Part shown: positions 36,101 through 46,078 of the stretch, piece after piece
How positions within the stretch are numbered: the first letter of the stretch is position 1
How the letters are laid out: each line of letters opens with the position of its first letter
Assembly: GCF_010120595.1 (NCBI RefSeq)
Contig: NZ_CP038020.1
Coordinates: forward strand, 310,001 to 374,000
Direction of reading: 5' to 3'
DNA length: 64,000 nucleotides
Source of the DNA: Streptococcus thermophilus
Lineage (GTDB): Bacteria; Bacillota; Bacilli; Lactobacillales; Streptococcaceae
The notes under the pieces: model-generated
Told to the model about the DNA's origin: nothing
The model's database searches: none
Seen by the model: the letters and a program-made list of their open reading frames with translations, nothing else
Translations under genes and position numbers: made by a program

Positions 36101-37381
36101 TTATTTAGGGAAGACAACAAAATCGGTAATCACCATATTTGAGAGATAGTGATTAAAAAAATTCTTCAAATCCTTAGAAGTAATACTCATCAATTCCTGA
36201 CCAAAATCAAAGTAAGTTTTGCCATCATCTGAGTAAGCTAAATACTGGCTACCTAAATTCTGAATATTGTCTAAACTACGTAAAAATTCACCATACAAAG
36301 CTTTCTTTTGTAGATCCAATGCTTCTTCTGTCAACAATCTTTGTTTATCTGCCGATGTCATCACTTGACGAATTAAACTTGACATACGGATGGGTTCTGC
36401 AGTGTCCATAGTCATAATAACAAATGAATATCTACTAGATACCTCATATTCAATTGACATAGACTCATCTATTTTTCCTTCAGCATACCAATTTTTATAA
36501 TAAGGCGATGTCCATCCAAACAATAAATTAAATAACAATTGTACCAATATGCTCTCTCTCATATAATTATCGGAAAAATGGACGTTCTTAAAACCAATGG
36601 CTAGTTTTGAAATCGAGATGTCCATTTGAAGACTATCTAACTTTTGGATATTCTCCTCAATGGGTTGCTTTTCTTTTTCAACTGTTTTATGAGGTATTGT
36701 AAATTCACTTCGCGTTTCGTTTACAAATCTGTAAATTTGTTCAATGTCAAAATTGCCTATTAAGACAAGATGACAGTTCTCCGGTCTATAAAAATAATCA
36801 AAATTATTTTTTAAATCCTTTGCAGTAATTTTTTTAATGCTATCAATACTTCCAGCAATATCTTGACCTAATATAGTATTGGGATACAAGCTTTGTAAAC
36901 ACCCTAAATAAACTCTATAATCAGGATCATCCTGATACATGTTTATTTCTTGTTCAATAATTCTTTTTTCATGGTTGACAGTATCTTCGGAACTTGTAAA
37001 CTCACTTGTAAACTTCAGCAAAAGCTCCAGTGACTCCTCAAAGTGATCAATTGTTGAAAAATAGTATGTTGTCCTATCCAAGGTGGTAAAAGCATTGACA
37101 TCAGCTCCTAGCTTTACAAAGTCCAATGTAACATCCCTTCCCTGATCATCCTCAAATAACTTGTGTTCAAGAAAATGAGCAATACCAGCAGGGTATGTCT
37201 GCAACTTACCATCAATATAAAAGTGATTATCTAGTGCCCCAAAATTTGTAGACAGAAAGGCAGCTTTTTCAAAGAATCCTTTTTTCTTGATAATAGATAA
37301 CGACATACCATTATCTAAAGTTGCTAAATAAACTTCTTCAGCAATCTTTGGATAATAACGTTTTTTCAAAGCAGCAGCCAT
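36101..37381 (-). CDS. M16 family zinc metallopeptidase (YmfH type, catalytic partner)
   Basis: 426 residues. The inverted zinc motif HFLEHKLFE (H-x-x-E-H, about residues 70-74) and the downstream Glu in NHEKRIIEQEINMYQDDP are present, so this is the active subunit of an M16B pair. Begins 1 bp after the end of its partner gene. M16 pairs degrade or process peptides; the substrate here is unknown, although in Bacillus the homologous genes sit next to the RodZ-like ymfM gene as here. Confidence 0.9.
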   Translation of the reverse strand: MAAALKKRYYPKIAEEVYLATLDNGMSLSIIKKKGFFEKAAFLSTNFGALDNHFYIDGKLQTYPAGIAHFLEHKLFEDDQGRDVTLDFVKLGADVNAFTTLDRTTYYFSTIDHFEESLELLLKFTSEFTSSEDTVNHEKRIIEQEINMYQDDPDYRVYLGCLQSLYPNTILGQDIAGSIDSIKKITAKDLKNNFDYFYRPENCHLVLIGNFDIEQIYRFVNETRSEFTIPHKTVEKEKQPIEENIQKLDSLQMDISISKLAIGFKNVHFSDNYMRESILVQLLFNLLFGWTSPYYKNWYAEGKIDESMSIEYEVSSRYSFVIMTMDTAEPIRMSSLIRQVMTSADKQRLLTEEALDLQKKALYGEFLRSLDNIQNLGSQYLAYSDDGKTYFDFGQELMSITSKDLKNFFNHYLSNMVITDFVVFPK

Positions 37382-37382
37382 T

Positions 37383-38633
37383 CTAAGACACTCCTTCTAA
37401 AAAGAACAAACTTTGTAGCTTGACTTGACGTGCTATACGGCAAACATCTTTTTTAGTAACCTTCTCGATTTTATCTAACCAATCCTCTAATGAGATATTT
37501 TTATCGCCAAAAATAACCTTATTAAAATGTTGTTCTACTAGTGTTAATGCATGATCCTCAGAGAGAAGGGCATTCATCCGTATAATTTTTTTGGTTTGAT
37601 TAAAAAGGGAACTTGAAAAACGTCCTAATTTAATGTGATTCAACTCTCTGATAATCCCTCGCATAGCTTGATTTCTATTAGATTTTTCAATTCCAGCGTA
37701 AATTTCTAGTAAACCTGTAAAGGCATCAAATTGACTACCAATTGAATAAGCTAATCCTTCTTTTTCTCGAATCTTTGTAAATAAAGCTGAGTGAGCAAAT
37801 TCACCCAACATGCCATTAAATACAATTAAAGCAAAATAATCTTTATCTCCATAATGACAAGGAAATTGATAACCTAACTGTAAAATAGATTGACTAGTCT
37901 GTCTAGTCTCTATCTTTTCTTTCACAACTTTAGAATAAGGTTGATTATAACTAAACTGTAAATCAACTTGGCGTCCCTCTAAAGGAAATCTGTGTAAACC
38001 TCGGAGTACTTGATAGTCATCAAATTCCCCAACCATAAAGATATCAATTCGATCTTTAGTTAACATGCTTTGAAATTCTTGATAAGTTGTAAACGATGTC
38101 TCGGCTTCAACAAGCTCTACTCGCCCATACTTGGGAACTTTCAAAGCCTCGTTTACAAAGTAAAGCTCTCGTCCCTGAACTTCACTATAGTAGTAATTAT
38201 TCTCTGTATCAACATCCAGGTAGGTCATTAAATTTTGTTTTTCTATGTCAAATACTTTGTTTTGGTATTGCGCTACTATTGACAATGGATTGTAAAGACA
38301 ATCCATCAAAAAACCTAAGACTTCCCAAAATAAACTTTTATTCATTGGAATAAAGAAGTCTTTCAGGTATGTCAACTCTATGTCAACACTATGTGTCAAC
38401 CCTTTTGTTGACACTTTAGTTGATAACTGTGTCCCATAAAGTGAAGCTAATCTCTCTTTGAAAGACTGTACTGTTGGATATGTCTGATTAGCTGTAGCTA
38501 ACATTTGTGAAACTAGAGCCCGTTTAGCAATTGTTTGTTTATTCAAAGAACCTGTCATTCGAAAAACAATACGGTTAGTTTTATATTTTTGTGTTGGAAT
38601 GAAGTGTACATATACACCATCAGCAATTTTCAT
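37383..38633 (-). CDS. M16 family peptidase-like protein (YmfF type, non-catalytic partner)
   Basis: 416 residues with M16 fold features (FRMTGSLNKQTIAKRALVSQ; GMLGEFAHSALFTKIREKEG; LAYSIGS) but no HxxEH motif, so it is the R/Y-containing partner that forms the closing half of the heterodimer. First gene of the run M16-M16-rodZ-pgsA-ecfA1-ecfA2-ecfT; its start lies 77 bp from the divergent yaaA gene. Confidence 0.9.
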   Translation of the reverse strand: MKIADGVYVHFIPTQKYKTNRIVFRMTGSLNKQTIAKRALVSQMLATANQTYPTVQSFKERLASLYGTQLSTKVSTKGLTHSVDIELTYLKDFFIPMNKSLFWEVLGFLMDCLYNPLSIVAQYQNKVFDIEKQNLMTYLDVDTENNYYYSEVQGRELYFVNEALKVPKYGRVELVEAETSFTTYQEFQSMLTKDRIDIFMVGEFDDYQVLRGLHRFPLEGRQVDLQFSYNQPYSKVVKEKIETRQTSQSILQLGYQFPCHYGDKDYFALIVFNGMLGEFAHSALFTKIREKEGLAYSIGSQFDAFTGLLEIYAGIEKSNRNQAMRGIIRELNHIKLGRFSSSLFNQTKKIIRMNALLSEDHALTLVEQHFNKVIFGDKNISLEDWLDKIEKVTKKDVCRIARQVKLQSLFFLEGVS

Positions 38634-38710
38634 TGATAACCTCTAGAAAGTTTATGCTTTCAATTATACCATTTTTATGCTATCTTATCTCAAGAGAAAG
38701 TTGAGGTTCT

Positions 38711-39088
38711 ATGGAATATAAATTATTTGATGAATACATAACACTACAGGCACTTTTAAAAGAATTAAGCATCATTCACAGTGGTGGAGCTATTAAGGGC
38801 TTTTTAGCTAACAATGTTGTTTTATTCAACGGTGAGGAGGAAAAACGGCGTGGAAAAAAACTTCGTTATGGAGATGTTATTACCATACCGTCTGAAGAGC
38901 TTGAAATTACTATCGTAGTTCCTACACAAAGTGAAATTGAAAAACATAAAAAAGAAGTCGCTGAGAGAGCACGTTTTTATGCTATTGTAAAAAAAATGAA
39001 TAAAGATAACAAAAAGAAACAAAAAAAACACCAAACAAAAGAAAGTAATAAAACAAAAAGGAAACCTGTCCGTTTCCCAGGAATCTAA
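38711..39088 (+). CDS. yaaA: S4 domain-containing protein YaaA
   Basis: 125 residues: an S4-like RNA-binding core ([40 protein letters not shown]) followed by a lysine-rich tail (about residues 75-125, many K/N). The gene precedes recF by 2 bp, the position of yaaA in Firmicutes. Probably a ribosome- or RNA-associated protein. The usual dnaA-dnaN-yaaA-recF cluster is split here, with dnaA-dnaN 14 kb away. Confidence 0.9.
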   Translation: MEYKLFDEYITLQALLKELSIIHSGGAIKGFLANNVVLFNGEEEKRRGKKLRYGDVITIPSEELEITIVVPTQSEIEKHKKEVAERARFYAIVKKMNKDNKKKQKKHQTKESNKTKRKPVRFPGI

Positions 39089-39090
39089 CC

Positions 39091-40191
39091 ATGTGGCTTG
39101 AAAAAATTGATATTCAACACTTTAGAAATTATTCTGAAGCCTCTGTGAGCTTTTCACCACATCTCAATATTTTTCTTGGACGAAATGCCCAAGGAAAAAC
39201 AAATATTCTTGAAGCTATCTATTTTCTAGCCTTAACACGTAGTCATCGGACCCATTTAGACAAGGAACTAATTCAGTTCCAGCAAAATAGTCTTAAACTA
39301 AACGGCATCGTGCGTCGTCATAGTGGAAATCTACCTCTGGAAATCAACTTATCTAATAAGGGACGAGTTACAAAGGTTAACTACCTCAAGCAGGCAAAAT
39401 TATCTGATTATATAGGTCACATGACGGTGGTACTCTTTGCTCCTGAGGATTTACAGCTTGTAAAAGGATCTCCAAGTCTAAGACGTAAATTTATAGATAT
39501 TGATTTAGGACAGATTAAGCCTGTTTACCTCTCAGACCTATCAAATTACAATCATGTTCTTAAGCAGCGTAATGCCTATCTCAAATCTACTGACAAGGTA
39601 GACATTAATTTCCTCTCAGTTTTAGATGAACAGCTTGCCGATTTTGGAGCACGAGTTATTAAACATAGACTAGAATTTATCAAGCAATTAGAAGAGGAAG
39701 CTGATGGACATCATAGTATTCTCTCAAATCAGATTGAGCGTCTTAAAATTTCCTATGAATCTAACATCCCAATACAAAATAGCAAAGATATTCGAGAAGC
39801 ATTTTTAACTACATTAAACCAGAATCACAAAAGAGATATCTTCAAAAAGAATACCGGTGTTGGTCCACATAGGGATGATTTAAGATTTTACATTAATGAC
39901 ATGAACGCATCTTTCGGTAGTCAAGGGCAGCAACGTAGCCTTATTCTTTCATTAAAAATGGCTGAGATTGCTCTGGTTAAAAAAGTGACAGAGGAATTTC
40001 CTATTCTTCTCCTTGACGATGTCATGAGTGAACTTGACAATCACCGTCAACTTAAATTGCTAGAAAGTATTGATGAAGAGGTCCAAACTTTCATGACGAC
40101 AACCTCACTCGATCATCTTAGCAACCTACCACCCAATTTAAAGACCTTCTTAGTTAAGAATGGTACTATTTATGAAAAGCAAGTCGATTAA
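39091..40191 (+). CDS. recF: DNA replication and repair protein RecF
   Basis: SMC-like ATPase that helps load RecA at gaps. 366 residues with Walker A in [20 protein letters not shown], signature [18 protein letters not shown] and Walker [19 protein letters not shown]. Full length. Cotranscribed with yaaA (2-bp gap) and ends at a strong bidirectional terminator shared with convergent guaB. Confidence 0.96.
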   Translation: MWLEKIDIQHFRNYSEASVSFSPHLNIFLGRNAQGKTNILEAIYFLALTRSHRTHLDKELIQFQQNSLKLNGIVRRHSGNLPLEINLSNKGRVTKVNYLKQAKLSDYIGHMTVVLFAPEDLQLVKGSPSLRRKFIDIDLGQIKPVYLSDLSNYNHVLKQRNAYLKSTDKVDINFLSVLDEQLADFGARVIKHRLEFIKQLEEEADGHHSILSNQIERLKISYESNIPIQNSKDIREAFLTTLNQNHKRDIFKKNTGVGPHRDDLRFYINDMNASFGSQGQQRSLILSLKMAEIALVKKVTEEFPILLLDDVMSELDNHRQLKLLESIDEEVQTFMTTTSLDHLSNLPPNLKTFLVKNGTIYEKQVD

Positions 40192-40320
40192 TGAACTGCT
40201 TTTTTTGTTGACAACTGTGACAATAAATATTGGATATCTTGTAAACAACTTTCTTCTAAATCCTATATTAACAACTCTATTGTCGTGAATGTATTGTAAA
40301 CTTAATGTAAATATTGATGC

Positions 40321-40354
40321 ACAAAAGTACTTGCCTCTTGGCAAGTACTTTTGT
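40321..40354. terminator. bidirectional terminator of recF and guaB
   Basis: A perfect 15-bp stem, ACAAAAGTACTTGCC with its complement and a TCTT loop. T-runs are present on both sides. Confidence 0.85.
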
Positions 40355-40359
40355 GTCTT

Positions 40360-41859
<1,500 letters not shown>

Positions 41860-41907
41860 TCAAAGTTTTGAGGTACAAAAACCCCTGTCTATTTTTTAAT
41901 TGATAAT

Positions 41908-41935
41908 ATCATATCATGCTAAATAGATTTGTCAA
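41908..41935 (-). promoter_or_regulatory. guaB promoter
   Basis: On the minus strand TTGACA (41930-41935), 16-bp spacer, TATGAT (41908-41913), about 67 bp before the guaB start. Confidence 0.65.
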
Positions 41936-41975
41936 CAGGTTTCGCATAGGATTATAAGAAAAACTTTTTCCAAAC

Positions 41976-42012
41976 AAAAATAGGGGTCCAGATTATCTGG
42001 ACCCCTATTTTT
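41976..42012. terminator. terminator of trpS
   Basis: A perfect 17-bp stem AAAAATAGGGGTCCAGA with its complement around TTA, T-runs on both strands. It ends 6 bp from the trpS stop. Confidence 0.88.
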
Positions 42013-42017
42013 ATTTC

Positions 42018-43040
42018 TTAGAAATATTTAATTCCCATCGCTTCTTTTACTTCTACTAATGTTTGTCCAGCAACCTCGCGCGCAGCTTGACTACCATTTT
42101 CAAGCATACGGAACACTTCTCCCATATCCTTGGCATACTCTAAACGACGTTCACGAATTGGAGTCAACTCACGTTCTAAAATTTCTAGAAGATAACGTTT
42201 TGTTTTCACATCTCCCAAACCACCGCGCTGATAATGTTCCTTCATTTCAGCAATTGTAACAGCATCTTCTTCGCGACCAAAGATATCAAGATAATGGAAA
42301 ACCATATTACCTTCGATTTGGCCTGGATCTTCCACACGAATATGATTTGGATCAGTATACATGCTCATAACTTTTTTACGAACAGTATCCTCATCATCAG
42401 AAAGGAAGATTCCATTACCCAAGGATTTAGACATCTTAGCATTACCATCTAGACCTGGGAGGCGTCCTGCAGCCTCATTTTCAGGGTAGATTCCCTCTGG
42501 TTCAACCAAAATATCGCAGTTGTAAGTATGATTAAAACTACGTACAATTTCACGTGTCTGCTCAATCATTGGCTTTTGGTCATTCCCCACAGGAACATAA
42601 TTAGCTTTAAATGCCGTGATATCAGCTGCCTGAGAAATTGGATAAACTAGAAATCCTGTTGGAATAGATTCTCCGAAGCCTTTTTGAGCAATTTCCGTCT
42701 TAACTGTTGGATTACGCTCTAAACGAGCCAATGAAACTAGGTTCAGGTAATACATAGTCAACTCAGCTAACTCAGGAATCTGACTTTGAATAAAAATAGT
42801 CGACTTCGCTGGATCCAAACCTACAGAAAGATAATCTAAAGCAACATTCCCAATCGATTCTTTTATAATTTCTGATTCTTTAGCGTGATCAGTAAGGGCT
42901 TGCTGGTCAGCTAAAAATACAAACATCTTGTATTTATCTTCGTTTTGTAACAGTACACGATTCTTTAGACTACCTACATAGTGTCCAAGATGTAGTTTTC
43001 CTGTTGGACGGTCTCCCGTCAAAATAATAGGTTTCGCCAT
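42018..43040 (-). CDS. trpS: tryptophan--tRNA ligase
   Basis: Class I synthetase. 340 residues, starting [20 protein letters not shown] (HIGH motif as HLGH) and with the KMSKS loop in [16 protein letters not shown]. Full length. Expression is controlled by a T-box leader immediately upstream. Confidence 0.97.
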   Translation of the reverse strand: MAKPIILTGDRPTGKLHLGHYVGSLKNRVLLQNEDKYKMFVFLADQQALTDHAKESEIIKESIGNVALDYLSVGLDPAKSTIFIQSQIPELAELTMYYLNLVSLARLERNPTVKTEIAQKGFGESIPTGFLVYPISQAADITAFKANYVPVGNDQKPMIEQTREIVRSFNHTYNCDILVEPEGIYPENEAAGRLPGLDGNAKMSKSLGNGIFLSDDEDTVRKKVMSMYTDPNHIRVEDPGQIEGNMVFHYLDIFGREEDAVTIAEMKEHYQRGGLGDVKTKRYLLEILERELTPIRERRLEYAKDMGEVFRMLENGSQAAREVAGQTLVEVKEAMGIKYF

Positions 43041-43316
43041 ATAATTACCTCTCTAATATAAAAATCCCCACGCAAAAATATGCGTGAGGGCGTTAATCAC
43101 TTTTGATACGCGGTACCACCTCAGTTGATAACTCTTTGTAAAGCTATCATCTCAAAACTTCTCAACAAAGAAGTTGCACGGTAAGGGGTGCCAAACCTAA
43201 CGTTTATGTGTTCACGTTACTCGTCAATTTTCCTCAGCCCATTCATTCCACCTTCATTCTGGTTTACACCTACCACCAGCTCTCTAAAAAAGAAAGGAAG
43301 AATTACTCTTCTGATG
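43041..43316 (-). promoter_or_regulatory. T-box riboswitch of trpS
   Basis: The minus strand contains the T-box core AGGTGGTACCGCG (about 43110-43122) that pairs with the uncharged tRNA end, followed by a terminator stem CCCTCACGCA / TGCGTGGGG (43062-43090) and TTTTT, right before trpS. The leader length of about 275 nt is typical. Gene context implies tRNA-Trp; several UGG triplets exist in the stem I region but I did not fold it to pick the specifier. Confidence 0.92.
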
Positions 43317-43322
43317 ACTATT

Positions 43323-43352
43323 ATTCTACATTGTTTTATCCATTTTTGTCAA
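43323..43352 (-). promoter_or_regulatory. trpS promoter
   Basis: TTGACA (43347-43352), 18-bp spacer and TAGAAT (43323-43328) on the minus strand, placing the transcript start near 43316, just at the beginning of the T-box leader. Confidence 0.75.
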
Positions 43353-43364
43353 GGTTATATTTCT

Positions 43365-43380
43365 AGTTTCACGTGAAACA
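43365..43380. other. parS site upstream of trpS
   Basis: AGTTTCACGTGAAACA matches parS (TGTTTCACGTGAAACA) in 15 of 16 positions including the whole palindromic core. It lies 13 bp upstream of the trpS -35. Confidence 0.9.
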
Positions 43381-43467
43381 TAACCTTCTAAACAATCAAA
43401 ATAGTCATTACTTGACGGATACTAAAAAAGACTTGATAATAGGAATATCATATTTAGGAGATAATAT

Positions 43468-44340
43468 ATGAAACGTCGAATAATAGACATACTTTTAGTT
43501 ACAATCGGTTCTTTTATATCTGCAGTTGGTTATAACTCACTTTTAGTTAAAAATAATATTGCTTCAGGTGGTGTCGGAGGGCTAGCCATTAGTTTAAATG
43601 CTCTTTTCGGTTGGAATAATGCTAACTTTGTCTTAGCGACAACTATCCCTTTGTTAATTTTATGTTGGTGCTTCCTTGGCCGCGAAGTTCTCCTAAAAAC
43701 TTTATATGGATCTCTAGTTTTCCCGACTTTTATTAAATTAACCGAAGGTTTACCTACGCTTACCAAACAACCTTTGTTAGCATCAATTTTTGGTGGAATT
43801 ATACTAGGATTAGGTCTAGGAATAGTCTTTTATGGGAATTCCTCAACTGGGGGAACAGGGATTATCACACAAATTCTTAATAAATACACACCTCTACCTC
43901 TAGGAGTGGTCCTACTCATAGTTGATGGAATCATTGTCGCCATTAGTGCCATAGCCTTTTCTCCTGATACTGTTATGTACTCCATTTTATCTCTTTATGT
44001 CGTATCCCTTACAATTGACAAAATGTTGGTAGGACTCAATTCATCACGGAATCTCCTAATCATTTCACAAAAGAGTGATCAAATCCTAAACTACATCACT
44101 AATGGTGCTGATCGCGGTGCAACAAAAATTCCAGTTCTTGGTGGACATACTGGACATTCTCAAAATATGATTATGACCACCTTGTCAACTCATTAGGTCC
44201 CAAAAGTCCAAGAAGAAATCCAAAAAATAGACGAAACTGCCTTCATTGTCATTATCCCTGCTTCTACAGTTATGGGACGTGGATTTAGCCTTCAAAAAGA
44301 TTACAAGAGTATTCCAAATGACTTTATTAATCCCTTATAA
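43468..44340 (+). pseudogene. YitT family membrane protein with a nonsense mutation in its C-terminal domain
   Basis: A 290-codon frame starts MKRRIIDILLVTIGSFISAV, has five or six helices with the YitT pattern (NIASGGVGGLAISLNALFGW; GNSSTGGTGIITQIL) and continues into DUF2179 (GADRGATKIPVLGGHTGHSQ). TAG at 44194-44196 (STH-stop-VPKVQEEI, probably CAG or GAG) removes the last 48 residues including GRGFSLQKDYKS. The membrane part could still be made, but the cytosolic domain is cut. Good Shine-Dalgarno (AGGAGA). Family function is unknown. Confidence 0.85.
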
Positions 44341-44406
44341 AATCAATTGAAATAAAGTCTAATTTCTCGTAAAATAGTATTTAAGAATAAAAATAAAGGA
44401 TATTAT

Positions 44407-46029
44407 ATGCTTACTGTATCAGATGTATCGCTTCGTTTTAGCGATCGTAAACTTTTTGATGATGTTAACATTGCCTTCAAACCTGGTAATACTTATGGGC
44501 TTATCGGTGCTAATGGTGCTGGTAAATCTACTTTTTTGAAAATTTTAGCAGGTGATATTGAACCCACAACAGGACATATCTCACTTGGTCCTGATGAGCG
44601 TCTTTCTGTTCTTCGTCAGAACCACTTTGACTATGAAGATGAACGCGTCATTGATGTGGTTATCATGGGAAATGAACGTCTCTACGATATTATGAAAGAA
44701 AAAGACGCCATCTACATGAAGGAAGATTTTTCAGATGAGGATGGTGTTCGTGCTGCTGAATTAGAAGGTCTGTTTGCTGAATTAGGTGGTTGGGAAGCTG
44801 AAAGCGAGGCCTCACAATTACTCCAGAATCTAAATATTTCAGAAGACCTTCACTATCAAAATATGAGCGAATTAGCTAATGGTGATAAGGTGAAAGTCCT
44901 TCTTGCAAAAGCGCTCTTTGGTAAACCTGATGTGCTTCTTCTTGACGAACCTACCAACGGTCTTGATATCCAGTCAATCTCTTGGCTTGAAGATTTCTTG
45001 ATTGATTTTGAAAATACTGTAATTGTCGTATCCCATGACCGTCACTTCTTGAACAAGGTTTGTACGCATATGGCCGACCTTGACTTTGGTAAAATCAAAC
45101 TCTATGTTGGTAACTACGACTTTTGGAAACAATCTTCAGAATTGGCTGCACGCTTGCAGGCCGACCGTAATGCCAAAGCAGAAGAAAAAATTAAAGAACT
45201 TCAAGAGTTCGTTGCACGTTTCTCTGCCAACGCTTCAAAATCTAAACAAGCGACTTCTCGTAAGAAAATGCTTGATAAAATTGAGCTAGAGGAAATCGTT
45301 CCATCAAGCCGTAAATATCCGTTTATCAAATTCAAAGCAGAACGTGAAATCGGTAACGATCTTCTAACAGTTGAAAATCTCACTGTTAAGATGGATGGTG
45401 AAACCATTCTTGATAACATTAGTTTCATCCTACGTCCAGGAGATAAGACAGCTATTATCGGTCAAAACGATATTCAAACCACTGCTTTAATTCGTGCCCT
45501 AGCTGATGATATCGACTATGAAGGTACAATCAAATGGGGGGTTACAACTAGCCGTTCTTACCTCCCAAAAGACAATTCTAAAGACTTTGCATCTGGTGAA
45601 TCAATCCTTGAATGGCTTCGTCAGTTCGCTGAAAAAGGGGAAGACGATGATACCTTCTTGCGTGGATTCCTTGGTCGTATGCTCTTCTCAGGAGATGAAG
45701 TCAATAAGTCTGTTAGTGTCCTCTCAGGGGGAGAAAAAGTCCGTGTCATGCTTTCTAAACTCATGCTTCTGAAATCTAACGTTCTCCTTCTAGATGATCC
45801 AACTAATCACTTGGATTTGGAGTCAATCTCAAGTCTGAATGATGGCATCCGTGACTTCAAAGAGTCTGTTATCTTTGCCAGCCATGACCACGAATTTATC
45901 CAAACGATAGCGAACCACATCGTAGTTATTTCTAAAAATGGTGTTATTGACCGTATCGATGAAACTTATGATGAATTCCTTGAAAATGAAGAAGTTCAAG
46001 CTAAAGTCAAAGCACTGTGGGCTGATTAA
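44407..46029 (+). CDS. ABC-F family ATP-binding protein (YkpA/YbiT type)
   Basis: 540 residues with two ABC domains and no membrane segment. First domain: Walker A LIGANGAGKSTFLKILAG, signature-like MSELANGDKVKVLLAK, Walker B DVLLLDEPTNGLD. Second domain: degenerate Walker A (AIIGQNDIQTTALI, no GKS/T), signature VLSGGEKVRVMLSK, Walker B NVLLLDDPTNHLD. The broken second Walker A is typical of the YkpA/YbiT subgroup. ABC-F proteins act on the ribosome, often in translation regulation or antibiotic protection; this subgroup is a housekeeping one. Confidence 0.9.
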   Translation: MLTVSDVSLRFSDRKLFDDVNIAFKPGNTYGLIGANGAGKSTFLKILAGDIEPTTGHISLGPDERLSVLRQNHFDYEDERVIDVVIMGNERLYDIMKEKDAIYMKEDFSDEDGVRAAELEGLFAELGGWEAESEASQLLQNLNISEDLHYQNMSELANGDKVKVLLAKALFGKPDVLLLDEPTNGLDIQSISWLEDFLIDFENTVIVVSHDRHFLNKVCTHMADLDFGKIKLYVGNYDFWKQSSELAARLQADRNAKAEEKIKELQEFVARFSANASKSKQATSRKKMLDKIELEEIVPSSRKYPFIKFKAEREIGNDLLTVENLTVKMDGETILDNISFILRPGDKTAIIGQNDIQTTALIRALADDIDYEGTIKWGVTTSRSYLPKDNSKDFASGESILEWLRQFAEKGEDDDTFLRGFLGRMLFSGDEVNKSVSVLSGGEKVRVMLSKLMLLKSNVLLLDDPTNHLDLESISSLNDGIRDFKESVIFASHDHEFIQTIANHIVVISKNGVIDRIDETYDEFLENEEVQAKVKALWAD

Positions 46030-46043
46030 ACTATAAAAAGATG

Positions 46044-46065
46044 CAGGTTGGGATATCCCAACCTG
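46044..46065. terminator. palindrome between the ABC-F and YfhO genes
   Basis: CAGGTTGGGAT and its exact complement form an 11-bp inverted repeat (22 nt without loop), followed by TCTTATTAT. It can act as a weak terminator after the ABC-F gene and lies only 13 bp from the next start codon. Confidence 0.6.
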
Positions 46066-46078
46066 TCTTATTATCATT

